The notes: generated from the letters alone by a model not told the origin. DNA of 64,000 bases from Methanobacteriota archaeon (GCA_016841955.1 JAENYE010000001.1:186001-250000); one strand, 5' to 3'. Counted from the stretch's first letter, positions 1 through 8,951 are shown. A program made the numbers and translations.

Positions 1-270
1 TTCGAGCGGGGGCGGTGGGTCGTTGATCCTGCCCCCGCACCAGAGGAAGAGCCGGCACCGGCCCCCCCTACCGTTGATGAACATATGCACGAGGCATCCC
101 ACTCGGTCCGGAAGGCGGTCAACGATATGGTGAACGCAGGCCACCACCTCTTCGGGACACCCGAAGGGCACGAGCGTATCGAGCAGGCGGCACGGAAGGC
201 CGGGGAGGATCTTGAGAAGGGAATCAACGCCTGGGCGGAGTCCGCACGGCAGGCCTTACGGAGACGGTGA
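1..270 (+). CDS. 3' end of hypothetical protein (partial)
   Basis: This frame is open from the first base of the window, so the gene begins outside it and only its last 89 codons are seen. The visible part starts with a Pro/Ala/Glu-rich linker (codons 1-28), followed by a helical, charged segment with repeated Ala, Glu and Lys/Arg. I recognise no family. A Met at position 85 could be an internal start, but the uninterrupted Pro-rich lead-in suggests a longer protein. Its last 15 bases overlap the end of the convergent hydrolase gene. Confidence 0.5.
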   Translation, partial: FERGRWVVDPAPAPEEEPAPAPPTVDEHMHEASHSVRKAVNDMVNAGHHLFGTPEGHERIEQAARKAGEDLEKGINAWAESARQALRRR

Positions 271-1104
271 GGGGGTGACCCGGCCCGAGAGGTACTCCGT
301 GACGCGGGCGACGACCTCGGGATTCCTCGGCAACATGGTGTGGCAGTAGTGCTCCGGGTGCCGGGCCAGGTTCCCGGGGTCTGCCGGAAGCACGTCCACC
401 CCCGCCCCGGGGAGGTATGAGTCGGTGTGGGGGACGATGCCGTCGCCGGCGTACGTCGTCCGCCATCCTCCGTCCGGGGCGATCTCCCAGGTCCTGCCGC
501 CGAAGGCCGGGAAGAACGCCGGCGTCGCGGTGAGGTTCGCGGCGAGAACTATCCGGTACGCGATATCGTCGCGGGTCCCGGCGTCCCGGAGCGCCGCAAC
601 GGTCCTGCTCCCGGGGCGGAACTCCTGGACGATGGTATCCTCCCCGGGGTCGTAGTCCTGCGGCACGAAGACACCGGCAAGCCGCCGGATCACCTCCGGG
701 CCCCGCTCGGGGTCGTTGAAGAGTTCGGCCATGGCCGAGCCGTTGTTCGGCGGGCCGATCCCGACCAGGAGCCGGACCTGCTCCTCCCGTTCGTCGCCGT
801 CGAGGACTTCGAGGAGGTACCGGGCGATGCACGTCCCCATCGAGTGGCAGACGATGTCGACCGGGCCGCCGTACCCGGTCTCCTCCCGCTTCGCGTGGAT
901 ATAGTCCTGGAGAGCAAGGGCGATCGTCTCCGTCCCGGCGCCCTGCATCGCCGTGTGGTCGAAACTCCAGAAGGGCACCGCGGCCTCCGAGAGCCCCGGG
1001 GCGAGGCGGTTCCAGATGCCGGGATGGCTCCGCCACCCGTGGACCAGGACGGCCGGGCATTTCCGGTTCGTCAGGATGGTATCACGCCTCCTCCCGGCAA
1101 GCAA
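256..1104 (-). CDS. alpha/beta hydrolase, lipase-like
   Basis: A 282-residue alpha/beta hydrolase of the triacylglycerol lipase/PGAP1-like type. The visible features are the oxyanion-hole motif LVHGW (residues 20-24), the nucleophile elbow CHSMG with Ser88, a likely catalytic Asp in the GDGIVPHTDS segment and a C-terminal His in EHYCHTM. There is no signal peptide or membrane segment, so it is probably cytoplasmic. The substrate is unknown. The only in-frame start near the N-terminus is TTG at 1104, and a GGGAGGAGG stretch lies just inside the frame, so the true start may be a few codons downstream. The 3' end meets the convergent partial gene. Confidence 0.8.
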   Translation of the reverse strand: MLAGRRRDTILTNRKCPAVLVHGWRSHPGIWNRLAPGLSEAAVPFWSFDHTAMQGAGTETIALALQDYIHAKREETGYGGPVDIVCHSMGTCIARYLLEVLDGDEREEQVRLLVGIGPPNNGSAMAELFNDPERGPEVIRRLAGVFVPQDYDPGEDTIVQEFRPGSRTVAALRDAGTRDDIAYRIVLAANLTATPAFFPAFGGRTWEIAPDGGWRTTYAGDGIVPHTDSYLPGAGVDVLPADPGNLARHPEHYCHTMLPRNPEVVARVTEYLSGRVTPSPSP

Positions 1105-1158
1105 CGGTTCATCTATCCATGATCTGATGCGATCTGCGATGTAGGTTTCGGCGGGGCG

Positions 1159-4100
1159 CTATCCTGCCACCATCTTATTTGCTTTCAGGAAGAAGCCCGG
1201 CGGCATCGGGTGGTCGAGTTCCCAGGTTATACTCATCGGTCGGCTCCCCTCGTGGGAGACGTACCGGGCGGTCCCGAGGAAGATGTAGGGCTGTGTGACG
1301 CCGTCGACCCGGTTGTACTCGCGGACAAAGAGGAGGACCTTATTTCCCCGCTGTTCATGTTCGATGTAGCGCCGGCCGGTCGGTGAAGACGCCGATGTGG
1401 TGCTCTGGGACTGCCAGTGGAACAACTGCTCGTTGACCGCGTAGTCCTTGTACATCGTTGTGGGCGAGTAGTGCTCCTCGGTCTTATTCAGGGTGACCAA
1501 GAATACGTCGGCCTTCTTATCTTCCAGATACACAACCCCTTCCCGGCTGCCCCCTGCCGGTTTACGGGTCAGGGTATAGTGGCCGAGTGCAGCAAAAGCC
1601 TGGGCCCGGGTGTAAGTAGAGTGGAGTTCGAGGGCGTTCTCGAAACCAAGGTCGACAGTTTTTGGGAGGAACTCGATATGTGCCTCGTTATACTCCAGAA
1701 GGTCACAGATCTCGCGCTGGATCTCATCATGCGCGAAGATGTCCGAAAAAATCTCCTCGACATCTGCATCCTCGCCACGAAGAGGTACATCGTTGAGCGA
1801 GTAGTAGAAGAGCGCAAGCATGCTCTTCTCGTGGTTCGAGAGGGCCGTTGGGGAGTAATGGCAGGGGTCAGAGAGCATCGCCCTGATGAGGCGGATCGTT
1901 TCCGGCGAATCCAGAGTAGCCAGCCTGAGTGCAGCAGTCTTCGAGAAGAATTGCTCATCCGCGTAGACCTCCGGGTATACGCCCGCGAGAGCAGCCAACG
2001 AACAGAACGTACCCCTCCGGTAAATATCGAGGGGGCGCAGGCTGTAGCGGTGGAGGAATCTCCGGAAACTGAGGGGTTCGCCGGTCTCGGTCTCAAACAA
2101 GCGGATCTTACGGATGAGCGTGGCTCTGTTTGTTATGTTTGCCCTGATGTTCGCAAGAACCCTCTCCTGGGCCTTCTCCTCGAAGTGGATATAGCAGCCC
2201 TTCGGGAGCGAGTAGGAGTCCCTCGCGACCTGCTCGACCAGGGTCCTCCCCCCGGGTGAGAGGAGTGCTGCAATTCTCTCACCGAACGGGAAGTTTTTGT
2301 TATGGTTCCCGACGAAGTCAAGGACCGTCAGGCACTCCTTCCCGTCCGAGAGGCGGAGCCCCCGTCCAAACTGCTGAATAAAGACCGTGAGACTCTCGGT
2401 GGGACGCAGGAAGAGGATGGTATTCACCTCCGGGATATCGACGCCTTCGTTGTAGAGATCGATGACGAAGATGAAGTGGATCTTCCGGGCAACCAGTCGC
2501 TTCTGGATGGTGGAACGTTCTTCCCGGGAACTTCCACTATGAAGGCAGGCCGCAGGGACACCCGCCTCCTGGAACGCTGCGGCCATGTATTCGGCGTGCT
2601 CCACGGAGACGCAGAACCCGAGCCCGATGATGTCGTGGAGATCGGTCGTGTAGTCCTGCACGGCCCTGATGATCAGGTCCGCCCGTTCCCGGTTGCCGGT
2701 GTAGATCTTGGAGAGCTCGGCGGGGTCGTAGGTTCCCCGCTTCCAGGGCACGGTATCGAGGTCGACAACATCGGTGACGCCGAAGTAGTGGAATGGGGCG
2801 AGCAGTTTCCGGTTGATCGCCTCGGGGAGCCGGATCTCGGCAGAGATCTTTTCGTCGAAGTACTCGAGGAGGTCCAGATTGTCCATACGTTCCGGCGTTG
2901 CAGTGAGCCCCAGGAGGACCTTCGGGGTGTAGTAGGTGAGCAACCTCTGGTATGAGGGCGCAGCGGCATGGTGGAACTCGTCGACTATGATCACGTCGTA
3001 GTAATCCGGAGGTGTGATGTCCGGGAGATTCTTGCTGTTCAGGCTCTGGATTGATGTGAAGAGATGCTCGATCTGCGCAGGCTCGCTTCCCCCAACGAGG
3101 AGATCCCCGAAGTTCTGGTCTTTAAGGATCGCCCGGAAGACCCGAATGCTCTGTTTCAGGATCTCCTCGCGGTGAGCAACGAAAAGCAGCCGGGGGTATT
3201 CCCTCGGCCTCTTGATGAGGCCTTTGTAGTCGAATGCCGATATGACCGTCTTCCCCGTCCCGGTGGCGGCGACGATGAGGTTCTTGTAGTTGTTGCGCAG
3301 CTCCCGCTCCGCCTTCAGCCGCTCGAGGATCTCTTTCTGGTAGTAGTAGGGCCTGATATCAAAGACCGGGCGGAGGTCTAACTCGCCCCGTTTCTCCTTT
3401 GAGAGGGCACGCAGCAACCGTTCCCGGCTCTCCGGCGTGTACGCGACGAACTCCGGGTCGTTCCAGTAGGTCTCAAACGTTTCGTCGATCCTTTTGATGA
3501 TGTCGCATGAGTCCTGCTCGGTGACCTTGATGTTCCACTCAAGGCCGCTCGTTATCGCGGGATTTGAGAGGTTTGACGACCCGATGTAGGAGGTGGAGAA
3601 ACCGTTGTTCCTGTGGAAGGAGTAGGTCTTTGCATGCAGCCGGGTTCTGTCGGTGTCGTAGGATATCCGAACGATGGTGTTCTGGAGGGCTGCAAGGGCC
3701 TCGACCGCCTTGATATCGGTTGCCCCGGTGTAGGAGGTCGTGATCACCCGCAACTTGCCACGCTGGACAAACTCCTTTAAGTCGTCGAGTATCAGCCGGA
3801 GCCCGCTCCACTTGATGAACGAGACGAGGAGGTCGATGCGGTCGGCGGATCGGATCTCCTTCCTGAGTTCATCCACGAGCCCGGGTTCCCTGGGTGACCC
3901 GGTGAAGAGACTGCTCTGCGCGATAGAGGTCTCGGGACGAGTGAGTGCAGCAACCTTGAGCGCAGAGAGGTGACTGCGCTCTGCGAGGGCGAGCAAGACC
4001 TCTGCGTCGGGCGTGATTTTACACAGATCGAGGGTCTCATCCTGTAGTTCAGCACCGAGGTGATCGATGAGGCGGTTGCAAATCCGGACCTGCTCCTCAA

Positions 4101-4302
4101 GTGAGATTCCCGCCTCATCAGTAGACAGGAGAGCCTTTCTGAGGATTCCAGCGAGGTATCGTGAGAGGACTGTCTGGGGGTCGAAGCGTGCAAGGGGATC
4201 TTTAAGAACTCTTCCTTCTTTTTCGGGGCCGGAGAGTTTGGATGCAAGGTATTCGCTGATGATCTGTTCGTAGATCCCCGGGAGCAGTTCCATACTTCCC
4301 AT
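1159..4302 (-). CDS. PLD-nuclease/SF2 helicase/DUF3427 protein
   Basis: A large protein of 1047 residues with three modules. An N-terminal phospholipase-D-like domain carries HAK at 223-225 and GSSN at 241-244. A superfamily 2 helicase core carries Walker A ATGTGKT (346-352), the DEFH box (441-444), LTATP (466-470) and a QQFGRGLR-type motif VI. The C-terminal third matches the DUF3427 type. Proteins with this order occur singly and patchily in bacteria and archaea, and a role in DNA processing or defence is inferred. A Met three codons inside is an alternative start. It stands alone, with no methylase or specificity subunit nearby. The family call is firm and the function is not. Confidence 0.88.
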   Translation of the reverse strand: MGSMELLPGIYEQIISEYLASKLSGPEKEGRVLKDPLARFDPQTVLSRYLAGILRKALLSTDEAGISLEEQVRICNRLIDHLGAELQDETLDLCKITPDAEVLLALAERSHLSALKVAALTRPETSIAQSSLFTGSPREPGLVDELRKEIRSADRIDLLVSFIKWSGLRLILDDLKEFVQRGKLRVITTSYTGATDIKAVEALAALQNTIVRISYDTDRTRLHAKTYSFHRNNGFSTSYIGSSNLSNPAITSGLEWNIKVTEQDSCDIIKRIDETFETYWNDPEFVAYTPESRERLLRALSKEKRGELDLRPVFDIRPYYYQKEILERLKAERELRNNYKNLIVAATGTGKTVISAFDYKGLIKRPREYPRLLFVAHREEILKQSIRVFRAILKDQNFGDLLVGGSEPAQIEHLFTSIQSLNSKNLPDITPPDYYDVIIVDEFHHAAAPSYQRLLTYYTPKVLLGLTATPERMDNLDLLEYFDEKISAEIRLPEAINRKLLAPFHYFGVTDVVDLDTVPWKRGTYDPAELSKIYTGNRERADLIIRAVQDYTTDLHDIIGLGFCVSVEHAEYMAAAFQEAGVPAACLHSGSSREERSTIQKRLVARKIHFIFVIDLYNEGVDIPEVNTILFLRPTESLTVFIQQFGRGLRLSDGKECLTVLDFVGNHNKNFPFGERIAALLSPGGRTLVEQVARDSYSLPKGCYIHFEEKAQERVLANIRANITNRATLIRKIRLFETETGEPLSFRRFLHRYSLRPLDIYRRGTFCSLAALAGVYPEVYADEQFFSKTAALRLATLDSPETIRLIRAMLSDPCHYSPTALSNHEKSMLALFYYSLNDVPLRGEDADVEEIFSDIFAHDEIQREICDLLEYNEAHIEFLPKTVDLGFENALELHSTYTRAQAFAALGHYTLTRKPAGGSREGVVYLEDKKADVFLVTLNKTEEHYSPTTMYKDYAVNEQLFHWQSQSTTSASSPTGRRYIEHEQRGNKVLLFVREYNRVDGVTQPYIFLGTARYVSHEGSRPMSITWELDHPMPPGFFLKANKMVAG

Positions 4303-4430
4303 TTGGGGGAGGGATTAAAAATGGCTCTGGTATGCTTCGGCTTCATCGTAGCGGAGTGGGTCTCTAGACACCCTGCTATTTGGGCTGGAGGTCCGGTTCA
4401 GGAAGAAGCCCCTCCCGCCGGAGGCGCCGG

Positions 4431-4649
4431 CTAACTCACTTCAATATTGTATTGATACGTCCTGCCAACGTCCCCGTCTAACGTGAGGCTAACCCGCTTC
4501 GCCTCACCCGAGGGGACGAATACCTGCGCCGAGACCTGATCACGCGTAAATCCTTTCTCTTCATCGATCAATTTTGCCGTTACGGTGACGTCCCCGTCGC
4601 TCTCGATCTCCCGGCAGGTGTCCTCCCACCCGGTACCTCGACCGGACCC
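4431..4649 (-). pseudogene. 3' remnant of an unknown Ig-like/FxLYD-like gene
   Basis: A reading frame open for 73 codons between stops at 4650-4652 and 4431-4433, without a convincing start. It encodes a beta-rich segment with alternating hydrophobic residues (VTVTAKLID, then AQVFVPSGE, ending TYQYNIEVS), resembling the last strands of FxLYD or Ig-like domains of archaeal secreted proteins. It overlaps, in another frame, the last 30 codons of the HD phosphohydrolase, whose C-terminus turns nonsensical there. I read this as a junction where the 3' end of one gene was joined to another. The domain assignment is tentative. Confidence 0.4.
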
Positions 4650-5826
4650 TCACCGGGAGGATGCTCTGCCGGAAGGCCTGCTCGAAGTAGCGGTCTGTCA
4701 TACCGGCGATGAAGTCCCTCGCGAGCTCCGCCGGTGCCGCGGCATCGATGTATTCGCGGGACGCCCACGACGCATTGATGAGATCTTCATAGATCAGCGA
4801 GTCTCCGCGTTCATTCTCAATATCATCAAGGATGTGGTCGAAGAGGTACCGGAACATGAACCCTATCCTCTCCCTGTTCGCGAGGAGCCTCTCATTCTCG
4901 TAGATGTGGTGCTTGTTGAACCCTTTGAAGGCCGCGACACACGCCGACGCTTCCGCCGAGAAGGCGATGCAGTCGGCGTCGTAGCTGTTCGTGACGATGT
5001 CCTTGATGAGGACGTCGAGGACCCTCCGGTTGATATTCCCGAACGCCTCCTTCCCCCTCCCGGTGATGCCGAAGAGGGCCATGCAGTTCTCCGGGAAGTC
5101 CTGCAGGTCCTCTTCACCGATCACCTCGACCTCGAGGGCGTCCTGGAGGTCGCGGCCGAGATAGGAGATGCTGTCGGCGCACCTGACGACGCACCCCTCG
5201 GCGGTGAGGGGGAGCGCGTCGCCTCCACCCTCGATCCTTTGCAGTTTCTCCTCGAACGAATCCCACCCGGCCTCGCCCTCGACCGTGAGGCTCCGGTCGT
5301 GGGCCTCGCCGTTGTGGCAGAGGATCCCGTCCAGCACCTGCACGGTGAGGTCGCAGTCCTCGACGGTGTCGAGGAACCGGACGCTCTGGACGTTGTGCCG
5401 GAACCCCCCGAGCCCGTGCCCCCTGCAGAGTTCGTCGAGGAACTTCTCCCCGAGGTGCCCGTAGGGCACGTGGCCGATGTCGTGCCCGAGGGCGATCGCC
5501 TCGATCAGGTCCTCGTTCAGGCCGAGGGCCCTTCCGATCGTCCTCCCGATCTTCGAGACCAGCTGGACGTGGAGGACGCGATGGGTGATGTGGTCGTTCT
5601 CGACAAGGTAGAAGACCTGGGTCTTGTCGATGTAGCGCGAGTAGGCCTTCGAGTGGACGATCCGGTCGGCGTCCCGGAAGAACGGCGGCCGGATGACCGG
5701 CTCCTCGATCTTGTGGCCGGACCGCCTCAGGTAGGCGGCGTTCCTGGTCGCCCATGGCGAGAGGAGCGATTCCCGGCGGGCCATGCTCCAGGCCATCCGG
5801 TCAAAGATGCTCTGCGGGATCTCCAT
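4561..5826 (-). CDS. HD-domain phosphohydrolase, dGTPase-like
   Basis: A protein of 421 residues in the dNTP triphosphohydrolase-like HD superfamily. The metal-binding pattern is visible: His82 in THRVLH, the HD pair at 115-116 in GHDIGHVPYGHLGE, and a later Asp in VVRCADSISYLGRD. Such enzymes hydrolyse deoxynucleoside triphosphates or related phosphoesters in the cytoplasm. The last ~25 residues (Arg/Gly-rich, after LPVRVRSRYRV) do not look like protein selected in this frame. A different, well-formed frame runs through the same DNA, so the C-terminus is probably truncated and replaced by read-through sequence. Whether it stays active is unknown. Confidence 0.8.
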   Translation of the reverse strand: MEIPQSIFDRMAWSMARRESLLSPWATRNAAYLRRSGHKIEEPVIRPPFFRDADRIVHSKAYSRYIDKTQVFYLVENDHITHRVLHVQLVSKIGRTIGRALGLNEDLIEAIALGHDIGHVPYGHLGEKFLDELCRGHGLGGFRHNVQSVRFLDTVEDCDLTVQVLDGILCHNGEAHDRSLTVEGEAGWDSFEEKLQRIEGGGDALPLTAEGCVVRCADSISYLGRDLQDALEVEVIGEEDLQDFPENCMALFGITGRGKEAFGNINRRVLDVLIKDIVTNSYDADCIAFSAEASACVAAFKGFNKHHIYENERLLANRERIGFMFRYLFDHILDDIENERGDSLIYEDLINASWASREYIDAAAPAELARDFIAGMTDRYFEQAFRQSILPVRVRSRYRVGGHLPGDRERRGRHRNGKIDR

Positions 5827-5978
5827 CGGGTATCCTCCGGGACGGTGCTCCTGCCCTGGGACCGTCTGGTAAGGAGTTCTCGGCCGGGAGAGGGGATAGG
5901 GTTTTCTCTTCCGGCCGGGCCGTGGCCGGCCGGACGGATCCGTGCGTGTTATATCCCGGGCGTTCGTAATCTCCCGGC

Positions 5979-6269
5979 ATGTATCCGGAAGTCGTCATCC
6001 ACAACAGCGTGAGCCCGGACCACGCAGTAAGGGGCTTTGACGTCGACCTCGGCATGCACTACGGCGCTCTCCTGACCCTCGAGCCGGGGGCGCTCCTCGC
6101 GGGTTCGGCTACGGCAAAGTCCGGGATCGAGCTGTTTATGGACCTCACTCAGCCGGGAGATCGTGTACAGAAAGTTGTCTCGTACCTTTTTCGAGGACCG
6201 GCTTCGCCGCATCGAGCCGCCTTTTCACAGCACCGACAGGAAATCCTCGCAGACTCGCCGTTCTCTTGA
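5979..6269 (+). pseudogene. truncated RibD_C/dihydrofolate-reductase-like gene
   Basis: The first ~55 codons (PEVVIHNSVS, GFDVDLGMHY, AGSATAKSGIELF) resemble the N-terminus of archaeal RibD-C/dihydrofolate-reductase-like reductases, which usually exceed 200 residues. After about position 6150 the sequence loses all resemblance and stops at 6269, so the NADPH-binding and substrate parts are missing. The start ATG is intact and follows closely on a TATA-like tgttatatcc. I interpret it as a 5' remnant left by a deletion. Confidence 0.55.
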
Positions 6270-6485
6270 GTAGAAATCAAGGACAACGGTTTACGCACCG
6301 GATCCTTTCTCCACGGCCTTATGGTGGGTGTATTGCCTGTAGCGAAACCCCCGTGATGAACAAGATGATACATCAGGCTTCGCCGGATCCTGCTGTTGGT
6401 GACCAGGTCGATGTTCACGGAACCGACACTGAACCACTCACCCGCAAGCAGGCCGGGATTTCTCGATCTATGTGAAGCGTATACG

Positions 6486-6493
6486 TTTTTATA
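6486..6493 (+). promoter_or_regulatory. TATA box of the DUF308 gene
   Basis: TTTTTATA lies 31 bases before ATG 6524. With archaeal spacing of about 25 bases to the start of transcription, the transcript would begin near 6515. This excludes the GTG at 6494 and selects ATG 6524. Confidence 0.5.
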
Positions 6494-6523
6494 GTGTCAG
6501 TGAACACGTCGCATGGTAATATT

Positions 6524-7075
6524 ATGGTTAACGTAGAGTTAGGTGCCGGCTCCCCTGAGTCCGGCTCTGTTGCGGCTTCGTCACGCTGGTTCGTGCTGCT
6601 TCTCGGCACTCTCGCGATCCTCTTCGGCGTTCTCTTCTTTGTCTACCCCATCCAGACGCTGACCCTCCTTGTCACAGTCCTCGGCTTCTACTGGCTGTTC
6701 AACGGTATCGTCGTGCTCATCAGCCTATTTACGGATAAAACAAGATGGGGGTGGAAACTGCTGGTCAGTACCCTCGGGATCCTTGCAGGAATCCTCGTGC
6801 TCGCCTATCCGTTCTACAGCGCCGTTCTCATCCCGACCGTCTTTGCCATCATCATCGGAGTGGAGGGGCTTATCATCGGGGCGGTCTACCTGGTGCAGGG
6901 ATTCTCCGGCGAGGGATGGGGAACAACGATTCTCGGCATCCTGAGCATCATCTTCGGACTGATCCTGATCGCAAACCCGTTCATCGCCGCCGTCGGCCTG
7001 GTGCTGCTCCTTGCGGGACTTGCCATCATCGGCGGAATCGCGGCCATTATCATTGCTCTGCGGATGCCGGGATGA
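6524..7075 (+). CDS. DUF308/HdeD-like membrane protein
   Basis: A membrane protein of 183 residues made almost wholly of six hydrophobic helices arranged as three related pairs, as in the HdeD/DUF308 family. In enterobacteria HdeD is an acid-resistance protein; in archaea the role is unknown. A short Ser/Gly/Pro-rich N-terminus precedes the first helix. A GTG at 6494 would add ten residues, but the TATA box directly upstream makes ATG 6524 the better start. It stands alone between a reductase remnant and a lipoprotein gene. Confidence 0.85.
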   Translation: MVNVELGAGSPESGSVAASSRWFVLLLGTLAILFGVLFFVYPIQTLTLLVTVLGFYWLFNGIVVLISLFTDKTRWGWKLLVSTLGILAGILVLAYPFYSAVLIPTVFAIIIGVEGLIIGAVYLVQGFSGEGWGTTILGILSIIFGLILIANPFIAAVGLVLLLAGLAIIGGIAAIIIALRMPG

Positions 7076-7258
7076 AGGAGCGATCCTGAGCGGGACCGTC
7101 CGGGTTCCGGGTGCAGAGACACCACCTCCCTCTTTTCTTTGCTCATAAAGAAGCGTATTTTTGCATGTTGTTCTCGCCGGCACGATGGGGTACGAGAGTG
7201 CCTTTGCTTAACAGCCCGGAGCGCCGGCCCCTCGGATCGACGTCAGGCATCACGATAG

Positions 7259-7267
7259 TTTAATATA
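7259..7267 (+). promoter_or_regulatory. TATA box of the lipoprotein gene
   Basis: TTTAATATA occurs about 50 bases before ATG 7318, and the purine-rich GGAGGGAGG lies directly before the start codon. Spacing fits an archaeal promoter with a short leader. Confidence 0.45.
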
Positions 7268-7317
7268 ACCTTCCTTATCACCCGGCCCCGAGCAATCATT
7301 CTGCTCGGGAGGGAGGT

Positions 7318-7734
7318 ATGAAAACGTGGATACTTTTCGTCTCGGTGATCCTCATCCTGGCCTGTGCCGGTGCCGGGTGTGTCCAGCCGTCCGAGGAAGA
7401 GGCGGAGGCGCAGCTCTGTCAGGACCTTGAAGATCTCGGAGTAGCGCTTCAGAATATGGAGAACATCAGCGTGAGCTCTTCCGTGGGAGATATTCGGGAT
7501 GCACAGGATCAGGTGCAGTCCGCCATGGAGAGTGTCAGAAGTTCTGCAGATCAGGTCGCTAACATCCGGGTCGACGAGCTCAACGCGGCGTATGAAGACC
7601 TCGACCAGGCCGTGCAGGGCCTTCCTGACGATGCGACCGTCGTTGAGGCCATACAGACCATCCGTCCGGAGATACAGGCCGTCCGGGATGCACGCCAGAA
7701 CCTCACGGCGGAGCTGAACTGCACGGGGCAGTGA
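7318..7734 (+). CDS. small coiled-coil lipoprotein
   Basis: A protein of 138 residues with a lipoprotein-type signal: a basic start (MKTW), a hydrophobic core, and AGAGC at about residues 17-21, where the Cys would be lipid-modified. The mature part is acidic and predicted helical, with heptad-like hydrophobic spacing and only one later Cys pair. It is probably anchored to the outer face of the membrane. I recognise no named family. Small lipoproteins of this kind are common in methanogens. It is a single gene with its own promoter and ribosome-binding site. Confidence 0.75.
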   Translation: MKTWILFVSVILILACAGAGCVQPSEEEAEAQLCQDLEDLGVALQNMENISVSSSVGDIRDAQDQVQSAMESVRSSADQVANIRVDELNAAYEDLDQAVQGLPDDATVVEAIQTIRPEIQAVRDARQNLTAELNCTGQ

Positions 7735-7944
7735 GCGCCGGGAAGATTGGTTTGCAGCAAAAAACGTGAAGAGATGCCTGGCGGGTATCAGAAGGAACGG
7801 TGTCCGGGGCGACGGGTGTCGATTCCCATACCCGCCGGATGCACATATTATGGCCGCATCTTTATATCTTAGTGAGAATACTCACGTTCTTGCCCCGTAG
7901 CAGCATCCAATCGGATCCGCGTGGGGAACCGGGAGAGAAGATAC

Positions 7945-8310
7945 ATGCCAAAGGGAGATCCACGGACCTTCTGGGTCGGAGTGGTTGTCGGGCTCATTGT
8001 CGCACTCATCATCACGTATCTGATAGCGATCGGCGGTGCGTTTGTCGGTGGTATTGTTGCTGGCTGGGTCGCCGGGGGAGGAAGGAAAACCAGAGAGATC
8101 GGAGGAAGAGCCGGTGTATACACCGGCCTCCTGGATGCACTTGCCCTGGCGGCGGTCATTGCGGTGCTGGGCATCGAAGCCGCTCCGGGCGATCTCGTCC
8201 TTCTTCGCTTCCTCGGCTCGACGTTCCTCATCACGCTGATGCTCTTCCCGATCCTCGGCTTCGTCGGCTACCTGGGAGGAGTGCTGGGAGGTGCCCTGAA
8301 GGAGCGCTGA
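7945..8310 (+). CDS. small membrane protein, DUF5518-like
   Basis: A protein of 121 residues with four hydrophobic helices rich in Gly and Ala. The glycine-rich stretch GGAFVGGIVAGW is typical of the DUF5518-like small membrane proteins of methanogens and haloarchaea. The function is unknown. A GTG at 7921 would add eight residues, but GGGAGAG lies just before ATG 7945, which I take as the start. No operon partner is visible. The next gene downstream is a broken channel gene. Confidence 0.7.
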   Translation: MPKGDPRTFWVGVVVGLIVALIITYLIAIGGAFVGGIVAGWVAGGGRKTREIGGRAGVYTGLLDALALAAVIAVLGIEAAPGDLVLLRFLGSTFLITLMLFPILGFVGYLGGVLGGALKER

Positions 8311-8448
8311 ATGCGGACAACCGTTCGAGGGTGTGGGGGATTCCGTTCGATTGCCGTGAAATGCGTCATAGACGGTTCGCAGGAGGCGGGCCCCACGGCA
8401 ATGGTGCGGAGAGAACTTCTCGTATTCATGCCGGCGCGCAGGTGAGGA

Positions 8449-8705
8449 ATGATGGCCGCCCGCGATGAGAGCCCGAAGAGATCCGGTCGAAACCGCCTGA
8501 CCGCCTTTCTTCCCACCGATCGGCTGAATGCGTTTGCCGACTGGTCTTCGCGATCGTCATCACGCTGCTCATCCTCGAACTCCCCGTGCCGGGGGCTACC
8601 GAAGACCTGCTGTTGGCGCTTCTCGCAGAATGGCCCGACTTCCTCGCCTACGCCATCAGTTTCATTTTCATCGGCGGGCTCTGGATCACGCACTCGCCTA
8701 TCACC
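8449..8705 (+). pseudogene. frameshifted TMEM175 (DUF1211) channel fragment
   Basis: The frame beginning at 8449 carries the hallmark RLNAFAD of the TMEM175/DUF1211 potassium-channel family. It then loses sense at about 8541, where the next frame takes over with VFAIVITLLILELPVPG and a second helix (AYAISFIFIGGLWITH). Inserting one G after position 8545 would restore a continuous family-like N-terminus, so one base was lost. After about two helices the family similarity stops and sulfatase sequence follows. The gene is thus both frameshifted and truncated, and no functional channel can be made. Confidence 0.75.
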
Positions 8706-8951
8706 CAGCGGACGGAACAGGAAGAGATCTTCAACCTGCGGCGTGACCCGTTCGAGCGCGCCGACGAGAATGCAAACTCTTACTGGAACCGGGTCATGGA
8801 ACATGCCTTCGTGATCTATCCCATGCAGGCGCTCGCAGCCGAGCAGAGTCAGTCGTTCAGAGAGTTCCCGCCACGCCAGAAGCCTGCGGCCTTCAACCTC
8901 GATCGGGTTCTTGAAAAAATGCAGGAATCATCAGGCGGCGGCCTGCATTGA
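8706..8951 (+). pseudogene. C-terminal fragment of an arylsulfatase
   Basis: In frame with the channel fragment, about 80 codons read as the C-terminus of a bacterial-type arylsulfatase: FNLRRDPFERAD, then a hydrophobic helix, then EFPPRQKPAAFNLDRV. This ending is strongly conserved in that family. Everything upstream, including the catalytic Cys region, is missing. Two complete sulfatases and their maturase lie just downstream, so the fragment is probably what is left of a third copy after a deletion that ran into the TMEM175 gene. Confidence 0.7.
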
